A program made the translations under genes and the position numbers. From Peptococcaceae bacterium UBA6116 (GTDB lineage Bacteria > Bacillota > Desulfitobacteriia > Desulfitobacteriales > Syntrophobotulaceae), in contig DIWC01000063.1 in the NCBI GenBank assembly GCA_002423425.1, forward strand, positions 20,982-84,981: DNA of 64,000 nt. Reading direction: 5' to 3'. The notes beneath the pieces were generated by a model that saw only the letters and a program-made list of their open reading frames with translations, did not search any database and had not been told where the DNA came from. Below are positions 33,802 to 42,626 of the stretch, piece after piece (position 1 is the first letter of the stretch; every line of letters begins with the position of its first letter).

Positions 33802-35211
33802 TCATTTAGTTATTTGCCGGCTAACCCTTTCCATTTTCATACCGCGTGAACCTTTAACAAGGATCCAGGTTCCGGAGCCATACTCCTTAAGTAATTGTAA
33901 AACCACAGATGACGCCTGATCACAGTCGTCACAGTGATGTATCCTTTGCGGAGCAAAGTCATTCTCCCTGGCACCTAAGGCAATCCCCCGCGCCAGATCA
34001 CCGACTGTTACAAGTTCTCTAATACCTAATAAGGCAGCGGTTTGCCCTACTTCCCTATGTCCGGAAACTGCAGCATCTCCTAATTCATACATTTCACCGA
34101 GAACAGCAATTGTTTTATCTCCCCCGCGTTCAGCCAATACTTTGAGAGAAGCTTGCATGGAAATAGGGTTGGCATTATAAACATCATTAAGGATTACACT
34201 ATCCAGGATTCCCGGAAGGATCTCAAGTCTCATTTTTGAAAGTTGTAATCCCATTAATGAATGTGCCCCTTCTTTAAGGGATATTCCTAGGTTCAGTCCA
34301 ACGGCCAGAGCCGCCAGAGCATCAAGGACATTATGTTCTCCCTGTAATGGAAGATTGACAGCCGCTTTTTGCCCGCCGGCAATCGCTTCAAAAATGGTCT
34401 TAAGCTCACCTGCAGCCCGGATATTCGTTCCCTGAACATCTGGTTTGATATACTCACCTTTAATTCCGTAGAATACTTTTTTAACCGCAGCTGCTGCGGC
34501 TTTAGTTACACTTTGGTAGTCTTCGGCATTCAACACTGCAATTCCATCTTGAGGCAGACAGTCAATTAGTTCCCATTTGGCCCGTCCTATATTCTCCTGA
34601 GTTTCTAACAACTCCAAGTGAGTAGGTCCAATATTGGTAATAAGCCCAAGCGAAGGCCTGCAAATATCACAAAGAGCTTTGATTTGACCGAGACCCCTCA
34701 TGCCCATCTCTAGTACCATAATCTCCACTCCTGGGGGGGCGTTTAAAATGGTTAGCGGCAAGCCGATCTCATTGTTTTGGTTTTCTGTATTTTTATGTAC
34801 GCGGTATTTTGCAGATAAAACAGCCGCGACCATGTCTTTCGTTGTTGTTTTACCATTACTGCCAGTTATCCCTACTACGAGTGGATTTAGTTCTGTTCTC
34901 CATGCTTTGGCCAGTTCCTGCATCGCTCTTAGGCAATCCTTAACTCCGATAATTGCCTTTCCCGCCGGAACGTCAGAGATCCCTATCTCCAGTTCCTGCA
35001 GCCTGGATGATTCGGCCAGGATAACCGCAGCTCCTGCGGCTAAAGCTTTTTGAATATAACTATGTCCGTCTGTATTCTCACCCCTGAAGGCTGCGAATAC
35101 TTGCCCTTTGCTTACTTTCCTGCTGTCGATTGACCAACCGCTGCAAGGAACAGTAGAATTGCCCAAAAGTTCCCCGTCGGATATCGCTGCAATTTTCTCA
35201 CTATCCCACAT
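33802..35211 (-). CDS. murF: UDP-MurNAc-tripeptide--D-Ala-D-Ala ligase
   Basis: MurF adds the D-Ala-D-Ala dipeptide to complete the pentapeptide precursor. The 469-residue protein has the N-terminal substrate domain (SIDSRKVSKGQVFAAF), the ATP loop GITGSNGKTTTKDMV near residue 113, NIGPTHLE and the NDVYNANPISM motif near residue 325. It overlaps murE by 11 bases, so the two are probably coupled. Confidence 0.96.
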   Translation of the reverse strand: MWDSEKIAAISDGELLGNSTVPCSGWSIDSRKVSKGQVFAAFRGENTDGHSYIQKALAAGAAVILAESSRLQELEIGISDVPAGKAIIGVKDCLRAMQELAKAWRTELNPLVVGITGSNGKTTTKDMVAAVLSAKYRVHKNTENQNNEIGLPLTILNAPPGVEIMVLEMGMRGLGQIKALCDICRPSLGLITNIGPTHLELLETQENIGRAKWELIDCLPQDGIAVLNAEDYQSVTKAAAAAVKKVFYGIKGEYIKPDVQGTNIRAAGELKTIFEAIAGGQKAAVNLPLQGEHNVLDALAALAVGLNLGISLKEGAHSLMGLQLSKMRLEILPGILDSVILNDVYNANPISMQASLKVLAERGGDKTIAVLGEMYELGDAAVSGHREVGQTAALLGIRELVTVGDLARGIALGARENDFAPQRIHHCDDCDQASSVVLQLLKEYGSGTWILVKGSRGMKMERVSRQITK

Positions 35212-36679
35212 AACCCATGCCCCTTAACGCCATTTCTACTTGTTCTTTATCATCAAAATGTATCTTTTCATTCCCAATAATCTGGTAATCCTCATGCCCT
35301 TTCCCGGCAATTACAATAGTGTCCCCCGGTAAAGCCACTGAACAGGCATGAAGAATAGCCTCGTGCCTATCTTCAATTACTTTATAGTTAACAGTCCCAA
35401 TCCCGGGAAGAATATCCTCAATAATTCTATGAGGTTCTTCGGTGCGGGGATTATCTGAGGTGACTATGAAGTAATCGCTTAACCGCCCGGAAGCCTCACC
35501 CATGAGCGGACGCTTTTTCCTGTCCCTGTCTCCCCCACAGCCGAAAACAGTGATAAGCTTACCTGCCGTAATCTCTTTGGCCGTGCTTAAGACATTCTCC
35601 AAACCATCGGGAGTGTGGGCGTAATCGACAATTACTAAGAATGGCTGTCCCAGACGAATACTTTCGAACCTTCCTGGAACACCTTTAATTTCATCAAGAG
35701 CCTTGATAACTGTTTCTAGGGAATACCCCGCTGAAATCCCCCAGGCAAAGGCAGCTAAGGCATTATAAACACTAAATTTTCCCGGAGTATTACAACATAC
35801 TTTAGCAACCAGACCATGATATCTAGCATTAAACTCAACCCCGCGGGCAGAAAGCTTAATATTTTCAGCTTTAAAATCCGCATTGGAATTAATTCCATAG
35901 GTTACCACCTTACAAGCAGCCCTTTGTTTAAGATACTCATAAGACGCATCATCAGCATTTATTATAGCATATTGCCTTTGTTTATCCTCTGCCATTCCTG
36001 CGAAAAGAAGAGATTTAGCTTCTAAGTATTCCTGCATATTCTGATGGTAATCAAGATGGTCCTGAGACAAATTGGTAAAGATTCCGGAACGATAAACACA
36101 GCCATTGACCCTGCCCAAAGCAAGGGCATGAGAAGACACCTCCATTACGACCGTCTCGACTCCTGCAGCCACCATATCATTAAGCAATCTTTGAATTTCG
36201 GTCGACTCAGGAGTAGTATGTATCCCCGGAAAGGTGAGCTGATTGATCCTGGAGCCTAATGTACCTATTAGGCCCGTCTTTTTTCCTCCAAGTTGGACAA
36301 TCTTCTCGACCAAATGGATTACTGTAGTCTTCCCGTTCGTCCCTGTTACTCCAACCAGTTCCAGTCGGCGTGAGGGATAATCATAAAAGGCGGCAGCCAG
36401 ATAACCGGCTGCCTGCCGGGAATCTTTAACTTTCATTTGAGGAATATCGAGATCAAGGTAACGCTCCACCACCAAGGCATAGGCCCCCGCTTGCACTGCG
36501 ACCTCAGCGAAGTCATGTCCATCGGTTTTAAATCCCGGAATACATACATAGATGTCCCCTTGAACTACTTTTCGCGAATCATGAGTTATGCCTGAAACCA
36601 TTATTTGAGCATCACCACGTATTTCCACGTCTTCCAGTCCATCTGCCATATTTAACAGTTTCTTACAGTTCTTAGTCAT
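35201..36679 (-). CDS. murE: UDP-MurNAc-Ala-D-Glu--2,6-diaminopimelate ligase
   Basis: MurE adds the third peptide residue. The 492-residue protein has THDSRKVVQGDIYVCIPG, the ATP loop GVTGTNGKTTVIHL, and DHLDYHQ. The C-terminal TSDNPRTEEP motif contains DNPR, the signature of meso-diaminopimelate-specific enzymes, so the wall is probably the meso-DAP type. The ATG at 36679 follows AAAGGTGAGG; the longer frame to 36697 is less likely. Confidence 0.96.
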   Translation of the reverse strand: MTKNCKKLLNMADGLEDVEIRGDAQIMVSGITHDSRKVVQGDIYVCIPGFKTDGHDFAEVAVQAGAYALVVERYLDLDIPQMKVKDSRQAAGYLAAAFYDYPSRRLELVGVTGTNGKTTVIHLVEKIVQLGGKKTGLIGTLGSRINQLTFPGIHTTPESTEIQRLLNDMVAAGVETVVMEVSSHALALGRVNGCVYRSGIFTNLSQDHLDYHQNMQEYLEAKSLLFAGMAEDKQRQYAIINADDASYEYLKQRAACKVVTYGINSNADFKAENIKLSARGVEFNARYHGLVAKVCCNTPGKFSVYNALAAFAWGISAGYSLETVIKALDEIKGVPGRFESIRLGQPFLVIVDYAHTPDGLENVLSTAKEITAGKLITVFGCGGDRDRKKRPLMGEASGRLSDYFIVTSDNPRTEEPHRIIEDILPGIGTVNYKVIEDRHEAILHACSVALPGDTIVIAGKGHEDYQIIGNEKIHFDDKEQVEMALRGMGYVG

Positions 36680-36766
36680 AATCCTCACCTTTACCAAGTT
36701 ATTATACTATTATTAACAAATTAAATGCTTAGCAGACCTAAAAAATATTTTTTCAGCCTACTGCTT

Positions 36767-38830
36767 TTATTCAGGTAAATCAGTATTCATACTTAAAGGA
36801 ATCCTGGGACTTAAATCCTTAATGACTTCCACATCGGGGTCATCTTGGTCTTCCTCTATCCACGGCGCTAAGGTTGGCTGACCCGCTTCCGAACCAAGAT
36901 AAAGGATTACAGTCGAACCTTTTTCAACTTTGGCCTCTCCATGTGGAATCTGATCCACAACATTAGCCCCCTTGCCTTCTATCATAACTTTAAACCCGGA
37001 TTTTTTAAGAGTTTGTTCTGCTTCTGTCTGGGAATATCCTAAGACCGAAGGTACAATAGCCGCCTCTTTAACAGGCGGAAATTCTACCCCATACATCGGT
37101 TTACCCGGAGCAAGCGGCGCATTGGCGTCGGGCTTAACTCCTAAGTATTTTAGAGAATCAAGCATTACTGACTGTACAACAGGACCCGCTACAACCCCTC
37201 CATAAAAAGGTACCCCGTCAATTACAACCAGTATAGCTAAACGCGGATTATTAGCCGGTGCGAAACTGATAAAGGAAGCGACATATTCCCCCTGGATATA
37301 GGAACCGTTGGCAACTTTTTGAGCGGTTCCGGTCTTCCCGGCCACCCTATACCCCGGCAGAAATGCTCTTCGACCTGTACCATTAGTAACGACCGATTCC
37401 AGAATTTCGCATTCCAATTTAGCTGTATCCTTGGAGATTACTCTTCTCACTTCTTCTTTTTGGAACGGCACAATTACTTCTCCCGTAGGCGAGGTTATTT
37501 CCTGTACCAGCTGTGGTTTAAGCAAAGTCCCGCCATTAGCTACTGCCGATACGGCTGTGAGCAGCTGGATAGGGGTAACATTATTGGTTTGCCCGATAGA
37601 CATTGTAGCCAGATCCAAAGCTGTAGCTTTCTTTTTATTAGCCAAAATGCCTTTAGCTTCCCCCGACATCTCAATTCCGGTTTTTTGGCCAAATCCAAAA
37701 GCAGTCAGGTACTTGTAAAATCTATCCATTCCCAGACGTTGACCCATTTCAATAAAACCAGGGTTGCAGGAATTCTCGGCAACTTGAACCATGGTCTGGG
37801 TTCCATGCCCGCCTGCTTTCCAGCAGCGTATCTTTTTACCTAGGATAGTGATTGATCCGGAGTCAGTAAATGATTCCGTAGGTTTAATGACTTTTTCTTG
37901 CAGAGCAGCTGCCAGAGTGACGATTTTGAACGTTGATCCCGGTTCATAACCATTCTGAATTGCAATATTCCTACGGGAGCTGACCGGGGCCGCTTGATAA
38001 TTATTCGGATCAAAAGTCGGCGCCGAAGCGATAGCCAGCATTTTTCCGGTAGAGGGTTCCATCACCAGAATGGAAGCGCTCTTCGGAATTCGCCCTTCCA
38101 TGTTTACTCCTTGCCCTGTCATTAGTTTGGCGAGCTCACGCTCGGCAAAGGCCTGAATATTCTTATCTATTGTAAGTTTGACGGTATTTCCCTGAATCGG
38201 TTGAATAAATTCTTGCTGGGCGTCGGGAATTTTTATCCCGTTGGCTCCATATTCCGTCAGGATACTTCCCGGAGTCCCGGTTAATTCTTTATCCCTGGAT
38301 TTCTCGATACCTTCCAATCCCTGGCTGTCGATTCCGGTAAAACCTATAATATGCGCAGTGAGTGTGCCGTTAGGATAAAAACGGGTACTATCTTCAACTA
38401 CCCCGATGCCTGGCAGGTTTGATTGCTTAATAACGGTCGCCGTATCCGCCGATATCTTCTTTTTGACATATTCCAACGATGTACGTTTTGTAATGTTCTC
38501 AAGTACCGCAGCCTTCTCCAGTTTTAGTATCTCTGCTAATTTAGCAGCGATCTCTTCCTGCTTACCGGATTTTTTTACTTCTGCCGGAATGGCATATACT
38601 GTCTCCGAACTGACGCTCATTGCTAAGATATTACCATTACAATCCTCAATATTGCCCCTTTTAGAAGCAACCGGAACCCCTCTAAAGTGTTCCTCATCTG
38701 CTAGATTCTTTAAAAAAGGCCCATCTCTTAACTGAACATAGCCCAAACGGATTATGAGAATGATCAGAAATATACTACATAACCCTAAAAGCAAGACAAT
38801 TCTTTTGCGCAAAACAAGGAGCTGCATCAT
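36767..38830 (-). CDS. spoVD: class B penicillin-binding protein, SpoVD/FtsI type
   Basis: This transpeptidase cross-links peptidoglycan at the septum or spore cortex. It has a membrane helix at about residues 10-30, a dimerisation domain and a transpeptidase domain. The catalytic motifs are STFK (299-302), SCN (354-356) and KTG (499-501). A single PASTA domain lies at about residues 592-655, followed by an acidic tail. B. subtilis has pbpB and spoVD in tandem; only one PBP gene is here, so it may cover division as well as sporulation. It is 687 residues, slightly longer than SpoVD. Confidence 0.93.
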   Translation of the reverse strand: MMQLLVLRKRIVLLLGLCSIFLIILIIRLGYVQLRDGPFLKNLADEEHFRGVPVASKRGNIEDCNGNILAMSVSSETVYAIPAEVKKSGKQEEIAAKLAEILKLEKAAVLENITKRTSLEYVKKKISADTATVIKQSNLPGIGVVEDSTRFYPNGTLTAHIIGFTGIDSQGLEGIEKSRDKELTGTPGSILTEYGANGIKIPDAQQEFIQPIQGNTVKLTIDKNIQAFAERELAKLMTGQGVNMEGRIPKSASILVMEPSTGKMLAIASAPTFDPNNYQAAPVSSRRNIAIQNGYEPGSTFKIVTLAAALQEKVIKPTESFTDSGSITILGKKIRCWKAGGHGTQTMVQVAENSCNPGFIEMGQRLGMDRFYKYLTAFGFGQKTGIEMSGEAKGILANKKKATALDLATMSIGQTNNVTPIQLLTAVSAVANGGTLLKPQLVQEITSPTGEVIVPFQKEEVRRVISKDTAKLECEILESVVTNGTGRRAFLPGYRVAGKTGTAQKVANGSYIQGEYVASFISFAPANNPRLAILVVIDGVPFYGGVVAGPVVQSVMLDSLKYLGVKPDANAPLAPGKPMYGVEFPPVKEAAIVPSVLGYSQTEAEQTLKKSGFKVMIEGKGANVVDQIPHGEAKVEKGSTVILYLGSEAGQPTLAPWIEEDQDDPDVEVIKDLSPRIPLSMNTDLPE

Positions 38831-38880
38831 AGAAAATCTACCCCCATATTTAGGGGTAGATTTGAACTCATTGGACGCTG

Positions 38881-39399
38881 CTACCTTTGGGTCGAAGCAA
38901 AAAAGCTCGTAAATATCCTAAAGACATGATCGAATACCGAGTTGGCTTCGCCTTTAGCCGGTACTTCCGCAGTCTTCTGAGTTTGTTCCACCCCTACCGC
39001 TTTTTCTGGTTGAATAATGTTACTGGCAATATAGATTGTTCCCTCAGGTTTTTTCATACCCATAGCCAAAGCAGCTTTCTCGATCCTCGCCACGGAACTA
39101 AGTCTGTCTACTTCGACCTGCAGTAAGCCATTTTCAGCGTTCAGGGCTTGAAGATCTCTCTCCAAGGCTCTGGTCTCCGCTCCTTTGACAACAGTGGTAT
39201 GGACGGTTTTAGCACCGATGATGCCAAACATAACGATGACTACCAACATGATCGCCAGGCTTTGAACGTTCAATTTATTGGCCCGAGAAACTTTTTTGGA
39301 CTGTGTATTTCTTCTTCTAGGTATGATTAAACCACAGTCTTCGTCATATGAGTAGGTAAAAGGATCATCGTAATTGAGTTTTTTTTGTGCCATTAACAT
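38881..39399 (-). CDS. ftsL: cell division protein FtsL-like
   Basis: The 172-residue bitopic protein has a long basic N-terminus and one membrane helix (LAIMLVVIVMFGIIGAKTV, about residues 48-66). A coiled coil (ALERDLQALNAENGLLQVEVDRL) leads to the KAALAMGMKKPEGTIY motif typical of FtsL. Its place between rsmH and the PBP gene confirms the identity. The C-terminal 45 residues after the motif are an extra tail. An upstream GGAGGGGAG serves the ATG at 39399 or the one at 39393. Confidence 0.87.
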   Translation of the reverse strand: MLMAQKKLNYDDPFTYSYDEDCGLIIPRRRNTQSKKVSRANKLNVQSLAIMLVVIVMFGIIGAKTVHTTVVKGAETRALERDLQALNAENGLLQVEVDRLSSVARIEKAALAMGMKKPEGTIYIASNIIQPEKAVGVEQTQKTAEVPAKGEANSVFDHVFRIFTSFFASTQR

Positions 39400-39420
39400 C
39401 GTATTCTACTCCCCTCCTGT

Positions 39421-40368
39421 TTAGACCTGAAGTTTCTCGGCGACGCGCAACTTAGAGCTTCTTGCTCTGGGATTTAATTCTTCCTCCTCCCTTGATGGGA
39501 CAAGAGGTTTTTTGTTAATCAGCTTAATGAGCGGTTTAGCACCGCACCTACAAACCGGAAAAGAAGGCGGACATGTACATTTGCCCAACCAGGACTGGAA
39601 TTTCTTTTTAACTATTCTGTCTTCTAAAGAATGAAAGGTTATTACCACTATTCTGCCGCCGCTTGCCAGACAGCGCAGCGACTGGTCAATGGCGGTTTCC
39701 AGAACCTCAAGTTCCCGGTTGACGGCTATCCGTAAAGCTTGAAAAGTCCGTTTAGCCGGATGAGGGCCCTCCCTGCGGGCAGCAGCGGGAATGGCTCTTT
39801 TAATTATGTCAACCAGTTGTCCAGTTGTTCGAATCTGTTCCTGAGTACGGTAATCTTCGATAAACCTAGCAATTCTTAAAGCCCATTTTTCTTCCCCATA
39901 TTCACGAATAATCGCAGTCAAATCTTCCCTACTCCAATAGTTAACTATTTCCTCTGCAGTTAATGCAGTCCTCCTGTCCATCCTCATGTCAAGCGGCGCG
40001 TCATGCATGTAGCTAAAACCCCTCCCGGCTTCATCCAATTGGGGGGAAGACACACCTAAATCGAACATAATACCAACCGCAGGCAGCATTTTGTGATCCG
40101 TAAGAGTCTGTTCCAGTTCTGCAAAATTCTTTTGGAAAATACTCACCCGCGGGTCACCGGTAAACCTATCCCGAGCATTTTTGACAGCTGCCTCATCTTG
40201 ATCAAAACAAACAAGCCGTCCCTGAGAGCTGAGCCTTTGCAAAAGAAGCTCAGAATGCCCACCACCACCGAGCGTACAATCGACATATATCCCATCGGGA
40301 ACAGTGAAGATATAATCCACTGTTTCCGTAAGAAGCACACTTTTATGCTGAAAAGCCAATTGAGCCAT
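39421..40368 (-). CDS. rsmH: 16S rRNA (cytosine(1402)-N4)-methyltransferase
   Basis: RsmH (MraW) methylates C1402 of 16S rRNA. The 315-residue protein has the SAM motif YVDCTLGGGGHSELLL near residue 26, FDLGVSSPQLDEAGRGFSY near residue 105, HPAKRTFQALRIAVN and a C-terminal VITFHSLEDRIVKKKF. The ATG at 40368 lies one base from AAAGG. A TTG at 40359, about 10 bases downstream of the site, would give MAFQHKSVLL, closer to the usual N-terminus. Confidence 0.96.
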   Translation of the reverse strand: MAQLAFQHKSVLLTETVDYIFTVPDGIYVDCTLGGGGHSELLLQRLSSQGRLVCFDQDEAAVKNARDRFTGDPRVSIFQKNFAELEQTLTDHKMLPAVGIMFDLGVSSPQLDEAGRGFSYMHDAPLDMRMDRRTALTAEEIVNYWSREDLTAIIREYGEEKWALRIARFIEDYRTQEQIRTTGQLVDIIKRAIPAAARREGPHPAKRTFQALRIAVNRELEVLETAIDQSLRCLASGGRIVVITFHSLEDRIVKKKFQSWLGKCTCPPSFPVCRCGAKPLIKLINKKPLVPSREEEELNPRARSSKLRVAEKLQV

Positions 40369-40374
40369 TCCTTT

Positions 40375-40806
40375 CTAAATACCAAGATCGACCAGGGATT
40401 CTGCGGCTTTTTCATAATCGTTCTCAGCCTGAGAACTATACTCGTTCCACTTATCAGCATTCCAGACTTCAATCCTGTTCATTACGCCTACGACGACAAC
40501 ATCTTTTTCCAAGTCCGCATATTCCCTTAAATTAGCCGGCAATAAGATTCTCCCCTGTTTATCGAATTCACATTCGGTTGCCCCGGAAAAAAAGAAGCGC
40601 ACAAAAGCTCTGGCATTTGGTTGAGAAACAGGCAGTTTTTTTAGCTTCTCTTCAAAGTTCTGCCATTCATTTTGAGGGTAAAGAAACAGACAGTTATCCA
40701 GTCCCTTGGTCGTAATAAATCTATCCCCGAGGGTCTCCCTGAATTTGGCCGGAATTATTAACCGGCCCTTACCGTCTATTGTATGGAGGAATTCCCCCAT
40801 AAACAT
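40375..40806 (-). CDS. mraZ: transcriptional regulator MraZ
   Basis: MraZ is an AbrB-fold ring-forming DNA-binding protein that represses or tunes its own dcw operon. The 143-residue product begins MFMGEFLHTIDGKGRLIIPAKFRE and repeats the fold as ECEFDKQGRILLPANLREYA near residue 75. I choose the ATG at 40806, which follows GGGGTGAAGGAT, over the GTG at 40815. Its probable operator lies directly upstream at 40817-40862. Confidence 0.95.
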   Translation of the reverse strand: MFMGEFLHTIDGKGRLIIPAKFRETLGDRFITTKGLDNCLFLYPQNEWQNFEEKLKKLPVSQPNARAFVRFFFSGATECEFDKQGRILLPANLREYADLEKDVVVVGVMNRIEVWNADKWNEYSSQAENDYEKAAESLVDLGI

Positions 40807-40816
40807 ATCCTTCACC

Positions 40817-40862
40817 CCACTAGGGTTTATTTGTCCACCACTTCAACCCACTTTACTCCACT
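40817..40862 (-). promoter_or_regulatory. tandem MraZ-box operator upstream of mraZ
   Basis: On the minus strand AGTGG occurs three times with exact 10-base periodicity (starts at 40862, 40852 and 40842), in the context AAAGTGGAGT, AAAGTGGGTT, GAAGTGGTGG. A fourth AGTGGGG lies at 40821-40817, 21 bases further on. Known MraZ operators are tandem GTGG/TGGG boxes on one face of the helix, so this is very likely autoregulation of the dcw operon. Confidence 0.85.
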
Positions 40863-40910
40863 TTATTCTACGTTAATACTATATCTCCTTCTTTTAATTT
40901 TAGAAAAATA

Positions 40911-40938
40911 AAAAAATGGGATTTAGGTCCCATTTTTT
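40911..40938 (-). terminator. terminator between patatin gene and mraZ
   Basis: AAAAAATGGGA (40911-40921) and TCCCATTTTTT (40928-40938) form an 11-bp stem flanked by A/T runs. It would stop transcription from the patatin gene before the mraZ promoter. Confidence 0.85.
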
Positions 40939-40978
40939 ATAGTAAATTAATCTTGAATCACATATTGTTTAATTCAAA

Positions 40979-42238
40979 TCACATATTAATTAATATTATT
41001 AGTCCTAAGTCCATTGTTAGAAGATAGTTGCCATATATTTCACCGGCTGATTCGCGCACAATCTTATCTCTTACAGCTCTGGACAAAACATCGTTTTGTC
41101 TAACAAAAGCAGGTATTCGCAAATTTTCCTTAGATTTAAGATTATCTGTTTCTTTGATTGTTATTCTTATGGCAGAGAAAAAATCATGAAGTGAATAAAT
41201 CTTAAACCGCTCAACATTATGATCCAGGGCTATAATTTCCAAAATCCCAATTACTAAATCCTCATAACTGCTTTCTTCTCCGAGATCAAGCAAAAAAGCC
41301 AGCTTGGGAATAATATGTTCAAATAAAAGCCTACGATAAGGTAACTCTTTAAATCCTAAAGTTTCTCCTAATTTTAAAATAGCTTTCTCCCCAGGTGCCA
41401 AAAGAAAATTAGCGAAGATTTCTTCATCATTTACCGGTTTAATATAATACTTTTTTCCTTTTAAACCCTGAAAAGATTTTAGAACATCATAATATCCAAG
41501 CTGGAGATTTATTCTGGCTTGTTTTTGATTAAAATCCAGAATTCCTCCGAGATTATCTTCGGCAGAAATATATTTAACTTTTACCTTGGAATCAGAAATT
41601 CTTCTGGTTCTTCCCAACGCTTTGGTCCTAATAGCAATAATATCCTTATAACCTTTTCTTACAAGCATATTCAACGGAAGATTATCGTAAAACCCGCCAT
41701 CCATAAAACGCTTGCCGTCAAGTTTTTCCTGTTTAAACGCCGGCAGATTGGCACTTGCCAAAAGGTATTCCACTACCTTGCCTTCCGGTACGTCTTGGAG
41801 AAACAATTCAAGAGGCTTCAGTTCGGAAATAGAAACTGTAACAAATCCAAAACTGATTTTCGAATCTCTTAATTTTTGTTCATCAATTACTTCTTTTAGC
41901 AGTTTTTTGATAAAGGTAATATCCAGCCCTTTGTTTTGGAATATATTCCAGGCTTTTTTCATGAAATAGATTAAACCGTCATGGGAAATGTCAAGATACC
42001 GTAATTCCTCTAACCTGGCTTCCTCAATATCAAACACCTGTGATGGCGAAATATTATACCAGAGTTCGTAAGCTTTATCCAGTTGATTCTGAACAATCAT
42101 CGCCCCGTTTAACGCTCCAATGGAAGTACCCGCGATGGCACCAATATCTACTCCTAGTTCCATTAAAGCTTTGCAGGCACCTATCTGATAAGAACCCTTA
42201 GCACCTCCGCCTTCCAAAACGAGACCATACATCACCAT
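40979..42238 (-). CDS. patatin-like phospholipase family protein
   Basis: The 419-residue protein has the patatin fold with all catalytic elements: oxyanion loop GGGAKGSYQIG near residue 10, nucleophile GTSIG near residue 38 and the DGGFYDNLP dyad Asp near residue 180. Such proteins act as acyl hydrolases on lipids; the substrate here is unknown. The C-terminal 200 residues lack recognisable motifs. There is no signal peptide, so it is probably cytoplasmic. It has its own terminator and appears monocistronic. Confidence 0.9.
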   Translation of the reverse strand: MVMYGLVLEGGGAKGSYQIGACKALMELGVDIGAIAGTSIGALNGAMIVQNQLDKAYELWYNISPSQVFDIEEARLEELRYLDISHDGLIYFMKKAWNIFQNKGLDITFIKKLLKEVIDEQKLRDSKISFGFVTVSISELKPLELFLQDVPEGKVVEYLLASANLPAFKQEKLDGKRFMDGGFYDNLPLNMLVRKGYKDIIAIRTKALGRTRRISDSKVKVKYISAEDNLGGILDFNQKQARINLQLGYYDVLKSFQGLKGKKYYIKPVNDEEIFANFLLAPGEKAILKLGETLGFKELPYRRLLFEHIIPKLAFLLDLGEESSYEDLVIGILEIIALDHNVERFKIYSLHDFFSAIRITIKETDNLKSKENLRIPAFVRQNDVLSRAVRDKIVRESAGEIYGNYLLTMDLGLIILINM

Positions 42239-42284
42239 TCATTTAGCACTCCTTGAGCTTGAGATTTACTTTATTCTTAATCGT

Positions 42285-42319
42285 AATAAAAAAAAGGCTT
42301 TACATTATTACGCAAAACC
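42285..42319 (-). terminator. terminator after the DUF1858 gene
   Basis: On the minus strand GGTTTTGC (42319-42312) pairs with GTAAAGCC (42303-42296), with two G-U pairs, and runs into a T-tract at 42288-42295. It lies 19 bases after the stop of the DUF1858 gene. Confidence 0.75.
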
Positions 42320-42337
42320 TCAAAATCTTTATTAACA

Positions 42338-42532
42338 CTATTGGCCAATAATATTGTTAAGCTCTTCGACTAATTGATCGGGATCTTTACCATGAGTAAG
42401 AGCGGCACCTTCTACACTTTCCATTGTTGCCGACGGGCATCCAAGGCAATGCATTCCCAAAGCAATAAAGGCTTCAGCCGTTTGCGGATATTCTCTTAGA
42501 ACCTGACCAATAACCATTTCTTTAGTAATCAT
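42338..42532 (-). CDS. DUF1858 domain protein
   Basis: This 64-residue protein consists of one DUF1858 domain: ITKEMVIGQVLREYPQTAEAFIALGMHCLGCPSA, with a CxxC pair (CLGC), then a helix ending in VEELN. The domain is found alone or fused to redox proteins in anaerobes and may act as a disulfide or metal switch; function is not proven. The ATG at 42532 has AGGAGG. It stands alone between a patatin gene and a GH2-like gene. Confidence 0.9.
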   Translation of the reverse strand: MITKEMVIGQVLREYPQTAEAFIALGMHCLGCPSATMESVEGAALTHGKDPDQLVEELNNIIGQ

Positions 42533-42626
42533 TTTATTTATTATCCTCCTTCAGTAGTTTGTCCAGTCCCTGTTATTATAAATTATGCAATTATAAGAAG
42601 CAAACCTATTCCTTATTTAATAAATT

